NCBI GenBank assembly: GCA_024641805.1
Contig: JAHECJ010000174.1
Location: forward strand, 1 to 5,635
Length of the DNA: 5,635 nucleotides
Source of the DNA: Desulfococcus sp.
GTDB lineage: Bacteria > Desulfobacterota > Desulfobacteria > Desulfobacterales > Desulfosalsimonadaceae
Reading direction: 5' to 3'
A program made the translations under genes and the position numbers. Below are positions 1 through 4,578 of the stretch, in pieces. The notes under the pieces were generated by a model, which was not told the origin of the DNA, did not search any database, and saw only the letters and a program-made list of their open reading frames with translations. Every line of letters begins with the position of its first letter. The first letter of the stretch is position 1.

Positions 1-11
1 TACTAAAATCG

Positions 12-40
12 TTGACAAGATCTTCAAATTGTTCAATAGT
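12..40 (+). promoter_or_regulatory. Candidate sigma-70 promoter for the ComEA-like gene
   Basis: A perfect -35 hexamer TTGACA lies at 12-17. A 17-base spacer separates it from AATAGT (35-40), which matches the TATAAT consensus at 4 of 6 positions. Transcription would start near 47, leaving a leader of about 70 bases before the ATG at 117. The -10 box is weak, so this is a reasoned guess; nothing else upstream of the gene looks better. Confidence 0.4.
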
Positions 41-116
41 AACGCAAATTTTTTTATTATTGGTCTGCAACCGGATTAAACAGAAAACTAAACTTTAACC
101 ATGGAAAGGAATCAAA

Positions 117-407
117 ATGCAAAAATTGAAAAGCTTGGTTGTTTTGGTAACGGTTATCGGATTTGTTATGGGGTTTTCCAGCAGTGTTTTTGCCGCAGAC
201 GAAAACGCTGGTATTTCTAAAATTAATATCAATACGGCTACCATCGAAGAATTGGCACAGCTAAAAGGCGTTGGGGAAAAAATTGCGGAAAGTATCGTTA
301 AATATCGCGAAGAAATCGGACTATTTAAAAGTGTTGCAGATCTTGAACAAGTAAAAGGGATCGGGCCTAAAATCCTGTCAGACAATGCAGACCGCCTGAC
401 CATCTAA
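117..407 (+). CDS. ComEA-family secreted helix-hairpin-helix DNA-binding protein
   Basis: This 96-residue protein begins with a Sec signal peptide: K3/K5, a hydrophobic core at about 7-20, and a likely cleavage site after VFA (residue 26). The mature part is almost entirely one HhH_3/ComEA-type domain (about 35-96). It opens with the family signature ININ(T)A and carries two hairpins, LKGVGEKIAE (49-58) and VKGIGPKILS (79-88), whose GxG turns contact the DNA backbone in this family. Family members bind double-stranded DNA non-specifically in the periplasm or at the cell surface, and in competent bacteria they help pull DNA in. The short form, signal peptide plus HhH only, is common in Gram-negatives. 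The ATG at 117 is preceded by AAGGA (106-110) with 6 bases of spacing. No comEC or other competence gene is visible nearby, so a role in DNA uptake is inferred from family only. It faces the YfaZ-like gene and shares a terminator with it. Confidence 0.9.
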   Translation: MQKLKSLVVLVTVIGFVMGFSSSVFAADENAGISKININTATIEELAQLKGVGEKIAESIVKYREEIGLFKSVADLEQVKGIGPKILSDNADRLTI

Positions 408-438
408 ATATTGTATATTTAGAATTTTATAGAAGACA

Positions 439-468
439 GAAGACCCGTGCCGCCCGGCACGGGTCTTC
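439..468. terminator. Strong GC-rich hairpin, probable bidirectional terminator
   Basis: A perfect 13-bp stem pairs 439-451 (GAAGACCCGTGCC) with 456-468 (GGCACGGGTCTTC) around the 4-base loop GCCC. It sits 31 bases after the ComEA-like stop (407) and 27 bases before the end of the converging YfaZ-like gene (496), the expected place for a shared terminator. The T-tract is poor on both sides (GTATTTG after the stem on +, TGTCTTCTATAAAA on -), so termination efficiency, or a role in 3' end protection, is uncertain. The stem itself is unambiguous. Confidence 0.75.
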
Positions 469-495
469 GTATTTGAAAACGGTGAATTAAAAAAA

Positions 496-1095
496 TTAAA
501 AGAAAAATTTCAGTCCCAGATATCCGGTGCTGTCATTTTTTTGCCATTTGTTCCGGTTTTTAAAATCGATTTCAATATACCTGTAATTTAAGACGACGGC
601 TGCCTGGTCCACCACTTTCCAGCTGCATTCGGCCAAAATCTCGATGAATTCCTTCGTGTCGTTAAATGAAAGCGGTTCAGGTGAAAAAGTGAAACCGGCC
701 GACAGGGTCACAGGATAATTATTTAATTCGTTTTTGGACAGATCATAGCCGGCATAAAACGTAAACCCCAAATTAAGGACATCCCCATCATAATTGCGTT
801 TTTCTGCCTCCCCCCATGCACCTTTAAATCCCAACCCTCCGGTGAGTCCGTCGATCAGGATTTCATTTCCGACTAAGGCACTTAAAAAAAGGATTTTGTA
901 ATCATCCGTATCATACACCCCACTGATTCCCGTTGTTAAACGGCTGTCCGAAACGTCAAAGCTGCCGGTAAATTCAGAATCCAGGGCATCCGTATTAGCG
1001 GATAGTCGGTAAGTAAAATCTTCCGCAAGCGCACTGCCGGTGAAACACAACAAAATCAAACTGATCGTAACCATCATCAATGCATCTGTCTTCAT
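496..1095 (-). CDS. YfaZ-family outer-membrane beta-barrel protein
   Basis: This 199-residue exported protein has a signal peptide (hydrophobic core at about 7-22, cleavage likely after ALA at residue 24). The mature part has alternating beta-strand patterns such as LNLGFTFYAGYDL (107-119), VTLSAGFTF (129-137) and AVVLNYRYIEIDF (166-178). It ends in LGLKFFF with a terminal phenylalanine, the typical signal for outer-membrane barrel insertion. The pattern GGLGFKG (86-92), then GDVLNLG (104-110), then a Y-PVTL-AGF segment followed by SPEPLSF, and a last pair YRYIEIDF and GYLGLKFFF, resembles the YfaZ family, whose function is unknown. The length suits a small barrel of about 8 strands. The ATG at 1095 is supported by AGGAG (1106-1110 on the opposite strand) about 10 bases upstream. 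It lies downstream of the small cysteine-rich gene on the same strand, but the 149-base gap suggests its own promoter. The barrel assignment is firm; the YfaZ name is recognised by eye and moderately sure. Confidence 0.8.
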   Translation of the reverse strand: MKTDALMMVTISLILLCFTGSALAEDFTYRLSANTDALDSEFTGSFDVSDSRLTTGISGVYDTDDYKILFLSALVGNEILIDGLTGGLGFKGAWGEAEKRNYDGDVLNLGFTFYAGYDLSKNELNNYPVTLSAGFTFSPEPLSFNDTKEFIEILAECSWKVVDQAAVVLNYRYIEIDFKNRNKWQKNDSTGYLGLKFFF

Positions 1096-1103
1096 TCGAC
1101 TTG

Positions 1104-1110
1104 TTCTCCT
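1104..1110 (-). promoter_or_regulatory. Ribosome binding site of the YfaZ-like gene
   Basis: Read on the minus strand the bases are AGGAGAA, ending 8 bases before the ATG at 1095. This is a near-ideal Shine-Dalgarno sequence. It fixes the start, which also gives a well-formed signal peptide. Confidence 0.75.
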
Positions 1111-1244
1111 TATAAAAGTATTTCAATTGTATATTTGCCATCATGATAAACAGGGCTTTCACCGGATGTTACAATGAATTTCTGTGTACATGAGATTCTT
1201 CAACACAAGGCTAATTGCTTTTTAAAAATGAGAATGAATTTTTT

Positions 1245-1430
1245 TTAAATCAATGCGGAGGGATATTTTCCAGTGCAGGAAACGCCCCTGGATAAAATTA
1301 CCTGAACTTTATCCAGCACGCTGCACTCATCAGAACATTCAGGCAGATTATTCCTGTAAAGGCATTCTTTACAGGGACTTTTGACCAAATAGCCGACTTC
1401 AAAATCAAATTGATCTCTTTTCACTGTCAT
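1245..1430 (-). CDS. Small cysteine-rich protein of unknown function
   Basis: I do not recognise a named family. Read from the ATG at 1430 it is 61 residues with five cysteines: C20, C23, C32, C36 and C52 (Cx2C-x8-Cx3C-x15-C). This could form a small zinc or iron-sulfur site. The first part (FDFEVGYLVKSPCKEC) has a conserved-looking, strand-rich character, followed by a likely helix (VLDKVQVILSRG). There is no signal peptide or membrane segment, so it is probably cytoplasmic. The reading frame stays open to an earlier ATG at 1472 (75 residues), but that start has no Shine-Dalgarno sequence and adds a low-complexity segment. The 1430 start has AAAGG about 8 bases upstream. It is followed after 149 bases by the YfaZ-like gene on the same strand. 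The regular cysteine spacing and biased composition make it more likely real than chance, but there is no functional evidence. Confidence 0.6.
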   Translation of the reverse strand: MTVKRDQFDFEVGYLVKSPCKECLYRNNLPECSDECSVLDKVQVILSRGVSCTGKYPSALI

Positions 1431-1503
1431 GACTGTAACCTTTTTAAATATTAAAAAACTTAGCATATCCATTTTTTTAATATCAAGGATTATCTATCAC
1501 GGG

Positions 1504-1532
1504 TTGTATATTTGTTCAGCCCGCATTATAAT
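1504..1532 (+). promoter_or_regulatory. Candidate promoter for the DUF2760-Hsp70 operon
   Basis: On the plus strand a perfect TATAAT (1527-1532) lies 17 bases after TTGTAT (1504-1509), which matches the first three bases of the -35 consensus. It overlaps the opposite-strand -10 box because the core ATTATAAT is nearly self-complementary. If used, it would give a long untranslated leader of about 390 bases before the ATG at 1932. A closer promoter may exist but none is clear. Confidence 0.3.
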
Positions 1533-1553
1533 TTAATTTTGTAAAATTGTTTC
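1525..1553 (-). promoter_or_regulatory. Candidate promoter for the cysteine-rich gene
   Basis: On the minus strand a perfect TATAAT occupies 1530-1525. A weak -35-like GAAACA lies at 1553-1548 with a 17-base spacer. The predicted start of transcription near 1518 precedes both possible start codons (1472 and 1430). The -35 element matches TTGACA only at its last three positions, so confidence rests on the -10 box and on placement. Confidence 0.35.
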
Positions 1554-1790
1554 GGGCCCCGACCCGCTTTAAAATTTTTGATCATGTCAGGTCTGTCAGT
1601 CTGTGAACCCTATCTTTTTTCAACTGATAATTGGATATCAACCGGTTCCAGGATTAAAAGACTCTTGACACTGAGGGGTAATCTATTTAACAAATGCCGC
1701 TTATTCGGGGTTTTAATCACCTTAGCAACTAACTTCCGCTGCCCCCTATGGACGGCGTCGCTCAAAACACGCTGATAAATTAAAAACTTG

Positions 1791-1809
1791 CCGTATATAA
1801 CGGTTTTTT
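1791..1809 (+). terminator. Weak hairpin with T-run, possible attenuator
   Basis: CCGT (1791-1794) pairs with ACGG (1800-1803) around the loop ATATA, and six T residues follow (1804-1809). The stem is only 4 bp, so this would be a very weak intrinsic terminator. It lies inside the presumed leader of the DUF2760-Hsp70 operon, which is the only reason to note it. Confidence 0.2.
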
Positions 1810-1839
1810 AGAAAATTACATGGCCATAAGGGATGAAAA

Positions 1840-1872
1840 ATGGCCGAATATTTTATTTGTAAATCCGGGTAA
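1840..1872 (+). CDS. Possible 10-codon leader peptide
   Basis: The ORF reads MAEYFICKSG and stops at TAA. It has a good Shine-Dalgarno sequence, AAGGGA (1828-1833), 6 bases upstream. It ends 59 bases before the DUF2760 start codon. An overlapping ORF in another frame (1820-1876, 18 codons) has no ribosome binding site. So short a frame can arise by chance; the ribosome binding site is the only positive sign. No run of one amino acid is present that would suggest classical attenuation. Confidence 0.2.
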   Translation: MAEYFICKSG

Positions 1873-1931
1873 GTGATTTATCCTTTTTCCATTTATGCGG
1901 GTTTACGGTTGACTGGACAGGAGAATTTCAA

Positions 1932-2735
1932 ATGAATATCAAAAGATCGATTTCCCGACGGATTCTATTATGGTCTTTATTGATCATGCTGCTGATGGGT
2001 ATTTTATTCATTGCGGCCGGGTACTATGGGGGGCACTTTTTCTTAACTGCATTGCCGATTTCTGTTTTGCAGGATGCATCCAGCCAATCCATCTCTTTAC
2101 AAGATGGTTTGAAAAAGGTTTTGCCGGTGCTTGAAATCTTGCGGAATCTTTATATCCCTGTTGTTTGCTGCGGTTTCCTTTTCGCAGCGATACTCCTGTG
2201 GGTTTTGTTACGCACATCCATCTCCCGGTTAATTCAAAAGTCACCTGTCAAAGATCAATTACTTTCCGCCCCTGCGAAAAAGAAATCAAAAGATCAACCT
2301 TTTCCGGATTTAAGCCCGGAAACCTTGATCAGCAGAAAGGAAATCAACGAATCCAACAAGCGATTTTATCTTCAGATGCTGACCGTCCTGCAGCGGGAAG
2401 GTCGGTTGATCGATTTTTTTGCGGAAGACCTGAGCATATATGAAGATGACCAGATCGGTGCCGCGGTTCGCAGCATCCAGGAAAACTGCAAAAATTCATT
2501 GAAAAAATATTTAAATCCCAAAGCAGTGATCGAGCAAAATGAAGGGGACCCCATCACTGTGCCGGACGGCTTTGACCCCAATGCAATTAAACTGACCGGC
2601 AATGTGATCGGAGAACCACCGTTTCATGGAACACTCCGCCATAAGGGCTGGCGGGCGTCCCGCCTGGAATTGCCGACGCTGTCGGCAGTCAAGGACCCGA
2701 GTATTATTGCCCCGGCGGAAGTTGAAATTATCTGA
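1932..2735 (+). CDS. DUF2760-domain membrane protein
   Basis: This 267-residue protein has two strongly hydrophobic helices at about 11-31 and 73-93, separated by about 40 residues. The N-terminus (K4, R5, R9, R10) and the segment after helix 2 (R94, R99, K103, and AKKKSK at 115-120) are basic. By the positive-inside rule both ends are cytoplasmic and the 32-72 loop is periplasmic. Residues about 140-267 match what I know of DUF2760: FYLQMLTVLQREGRLIDF, a helical stretch ending KKYLNPK, then GEPPFHGTLRHKGW (227-240) and a closing segment rich in L, P and V. The domain's function is unknown; it often sits beside divergent Hsp70 genes, as here. No HPD motif is present, so it is not a J-domain protein. 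The ATG at 1932 has AGGAG (1919-1923) with 8 bases of spacing. The next gene begins 33 bases after the stop, so the two are probably co-transcribed. I infer a membrane anchor or regulator for the Hsp70-like partners. Confidence 0.88.
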   Translation: MNIKRSISRRILLWSLLIMLLMGILFIAAGYYGGHFFLTALPISVLQDASSQSISLQDGLKKVLPVLEILRNLYIPVVCCGFLFAAILLWVLLRTSISRLIQKSPVKDQLLSAPAKKKSKDQPFPDLSPETLISRKEINESNKRFYLQMLTVLQREGRLIDFFAEDLSIYEDDQIGAAVRSIQENCKNSLKKYLNPKAVIEQNEGDPITVPDGFDPNAIKLTGNVIGEPPFHGTLRHKGWRASRLELPTLSAVKDPSIIAPAEVEII

Positions 2736-2756
2736 TTTGAAGAAGCATTATATCTC

Positions 2757-2774
2757 AGGAGTACCAGGGTGTTG
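2757..2774 (+). promoter_or_regulatory. Ribosome binding site and ambiguous start of the first Hsp70-like gene
   Basis: AGGAG (2757-2761) is followed by two adjacent in-frame start candidates: GTG at 2769 (7 bases spacing) and TTG at 2772 (10 bases spacing). GTG is the better match to normal spacing. The paralog downstream uses TTG followed by AAT, with GGGAG 10 bases before it. That is the same layout as the 2772 choice. The difference is one residue. Confidence 0.6.
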
Positions 2775-4574
2775 AATCCAGAATATATTATCGGTATTGA
2801 TTTAGGAACCACAAACACGATTGTTGCATACACTGAAGCCGAAATATCCGAAGATCGGACGCCGGAAATACGGATTTTCGAGATTCCGCAAATTATCGGT
2901 GTCGGCGTGATTGAAACCCGCAAGATTTTACCCTCCTTTGTCTACCTGCCTGGAAGCCAGGAAATTTCAGGGCACGGATTGTCCCTCCCATGGAATAATG
3001 ACAATAAAACAATTGTGGGCGAATTTGCCAGGGAACGGGGGGCAGAGGTGCCCCAGCGTGTGATCTCCTCCAGCAAGTCCTGGCTGTGCAATGTCATGAT
3101 CGACAGGAATAACCCAGTATTGCCGTGGGAAAGTCCCGATACCATATCCAAGATGTCACCGGTTGAAGCATCGGCGATGATTATCAGGCACATCCGTGAT
3201 GGGTGGAATTATGTCATGGCTTCCGAGGATGAGCACCACAGGATTGAAAACCAGGAAATTCTTTTAACGGTTCCTGCTTCGTTTGACGCGGTCGCACGAG
3301 AACTGACATTGAATGCGGCAACTCAGGCCGGTCTCTCCAATGTCACATTACTTGAAGAACCTCAGGCAGCGTTTTATTCCTGGATTGAAGCATCACGCGA
3401 TCAATGGCGTAAAATGGTCAAAAAAGGGGATCGGGTGCTTGTTTGCGATGTGGGGGGCGGCACCAGCGATTTCAGCTTGATTCATGTAACCGAGGAAGCC
3501 GGAGAACTGACCCTTGAAAGAGTCGCGGTCGGGGATCATTTACTTGTCGGCGGGGATAACATGGATTTGACGCTGGCCTATGCGATGGCGAAAAAAATGG
3601 CAGAATCCGGTAAGCGACTGGATTCATGGCAAATGCGCGGCCTGGTTCACAGCTGCAGAAAGGCTAAAGAAAAGGTGTTGTCCGATCCGGAAACGGTCGA
3701 ACATCCGGTGACCATCCTGGGGAGAGGATCCAGCCTGATCGGCGGCACCATAAAGATGTCCATCTCCAAGCAGGACATTGAAAATGCCATTATCGATGGT
3801 TTCTTCCCGGTCTGTGAAATTACGTCCATACCCTCGAAACCTCAGAAAATAGGACTTGCGGAGGCCGGCCTGTCGTATGAGTCCGATCCGTCAATCTCCC
3901 GCCATCTGGCTAAATTTTTAAATCAGCAAAATAATGATTCGGTTGCCGGCAGTAAGCTGCCGACTGCCGTTTTATTTAATGGCGGCGTTATGAAATCCGA
4001 TAAGGTCCGCAAACGCATCATCGGGATGATCAATTCCTGGCGCGACAATGAAGGATCATCCCCCATCCGTGAAATCAATTCCGATGACTTGGATCTTGCC
4101 GTTGCCCGCGGCGCCGCGTATTACGGTCTGGCCCGTCGGGGAAAAGGAGTCCGGATCCGGGGCGGTCTGGGGCGGTCTTATTATATCGGCATTGCAGCAT
4201 CCATGCCGGCTGTTCCCGGCATGCCGTTACCGGTGAAAGCGCTCTGCGTCGCGTCTTTCGGAATGGAAGAGGGGACAGATATCAATCTCAAAAATCAGGA
4301 GTTTGTCCTGGCTGTTGGCGAAGCGGTTCGGTTTGAATTTTTAGGGTCTGCCATTCGCAAAAACGATGTGGCCGGTGAAATCGTGGAGGACTGGCAGGAT
4401 GAAATCGAAGAAATCACTTCGATTGAAACAACCCTTCCCGGGGAATCTGGACAGGTGGTGAGGGTCACGATAGAAATTAAAGTCACGGAAATCGGAACAA
4501 TAGAGTTATGGTGCGTTTCCACGGAAGATGAACAGAAGTGGAAACTTGAATTTAATTTACGGGAGCAGGTTTAG
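2769..4574 (+). CDS. Divergent Hsp70-family ATPase (DnaK-like), complete
   Basis: This 601-residue cytoplasmic protein has a full Hsp70/actin-type ATPase domain (about 5-455). Motifs in order are phosphate-1 GIDLGTTNT (9-17), the catalytic-lysine region SSSKSWL (K103, equivalent to DnaK K70), the connect motif LLEEPQAAF (E197, equivalent to E171), phosphate-2 DVGGGTSDF (227-235; D227, T232 and D234 match D194, T199 and D201), GGDNMDL (261-267), RKAKEKVLSD (297-306), the adenosine-binding segment VLFNGGVMKS (401-410) and DLAVARGAAYYG (442-453). ATP binding and hydrolysis therefore look intact. After this the protein departs from DnaK: the acidic-hydrophobic linker (DVLLLDV type) is absent, and only about 145 beta-rich residues follow, with no helical lid and no EEVD-like tail. 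It is not DnaK, HscA or HscC. It lies 33 bases after the DUF2760 gene and 1 base before a paralog, so it likely works with both. No grpE or dnaJ is in view. Confidence 0.93.
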   Translation: MLNPEYIIGIDLGTTNTIVAYTEAEISEDRTPEIRIFEIPQIIGVGVIETRKILPSFVYLPGSQEISGHGLSLPWNNDNKTIVGEFARERGAEVPQRVISSSKSWLCNVMIDRNNPVLPWESPDTISKMSPVEASAMIIRHIRDGWNYVMASEDEHHRIENQEILLTVPASFDAVARELTLNAATQAGLSNVTLLEEPQAAFYSWIEASRDQWRKMVKKGDRVLVCDVGGGTSDFSLIHVTEEAGELTLERVAVGDHLLVGGDNMDLTLAYAMAKKMAESGKRLDSWQMRGLVHSCRKAKEKVLSDPETVEHPVTILGRGSSLIGGTIKMSISKQDIENAIIDGFFPVCEITSIPSKPQKIGLAEAGLSYESDPSISRHLAKFLNQQNNDSVAGSKLPTAVLFNGGVMKSDKVRKRIIGMINSWRDNEGSSPIREINSDDLDLAVARGAAYYGLARRGKGVRIRGGLGRSYYIGIAASMPAVPGMPLPVKALCVASFGMEEGTDINLKNQEFVLAVGEAVRFEFLGSAIRKNDVAGEIVEDWQDEIEEITSIETTLPGESGQVVRVTIEIKVTEIGTIELWCVSTEDEQKWKLEFNLREQV

Positions 4575-4578
4575 TTTG
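4561..4578 (+). promoter_or_regulatory. Ribosome binding site and TTG start of the second Hsp70-like gene
   Basis: GGGAG (4561-4565), inside the last codons of the first Hsp70 gene, lies 10 bases before a TTG start at 4576. The preceding stop TAG (4572-4574) is one base away, so ribosomes finishing the upstream gene can reinitiate directly. No ATG or GTG lies in this frame before the phosphate-1 motif, so TTG is the only practical start. The alignment with the first paralog (TTG-AAT in both) supports it. Confidence 0.7.

Larger units (their letters stand above)
1473..1931. other. 459-base intergenic region between divergent units, no convincing gene
   Basis: This is an AT-rich gap separating the leftward cysteine-rich gene from the rightward DUF2760-Hsp70 operon. 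An open frame at 1578-1775 (+, 65 codons) has no ribosome binding site, no recognisable domain and unlikely composition, so I do not call it. Visible structure consists of a near-palindromic TATAAT core (1525-1532), TCGGGCCCCGA (1552-1562), an 8-bp inverted repeat GATTAAAA (1652-1659) with TTTTAATC (1711-1718), a weak hairpin with a T-run at 1791-1809, and short ORFs near 1820-1876. If transcription starts near 1539 the operon would have a leader of about 390 bases. I recognise no riboswitch, tRNA or known ncRNA, and no CIRCE operator. Confidence 0.6.

Noticed and set aside
1..70. Minus-strand frame reading QTNNKKICVTIEQFEDLV and running off the left edge
   Set aside because: The peptide looks protein-like, but the only possible start is a TTG at 68-70 without a ribosome binding site, and too little is visible. 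A plus-strand frame ending at 77-79 is equally open.
95..403. 102-codon open frame on the minus strand over the ComEA-like gene
   Set aside because: It lies wholly on the antisense of a well-supported gene with signal peptide and HhH motifs, and its own product has no recognisable features.
1578..1775. 65-codon open frame on the plus strand in the intergenic gap
   Set aside because: It has no Shine-Dalgarno sequence before the ATG, no recognisable domain or membrane pattern, and a composition typical of non-coding DNA.
1473..1931. CIRCE operator or sigma-32 heat-shock promoter upstream of the Hsp70-like operon
   Set aside because: No TTAGCACTC/GAGTGCTAA inverted repeat and no CTTGAAA with a paired CCCAT-type -10 is present, so there is no sign of classical heat-shock control.
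2650..2664. GGCGGGCGTCCCGCC inverted repeat near the end of the DUF2760 gene
   Set aside because: It is in coding sequence about 70 bases before the stop, with no T-run. It could slow transcription but is not supported as a terminator.
1932..2735. DUF2760 protein as a J-domain cochaperone
   Set aside because: There is no HPD motif and no J-domain helix pattern, so a direct DnaJ role is not supported.
4203..4222. Hairpin ATGCCGG/CCGGCAT with 6-base loop
   Set aside because: It lies inside the first Hsp70 gene and simply encodes a repeated MP-x-VPGMP stretch. No T-run follows, and the reading frame continues, so it is not a terminator.
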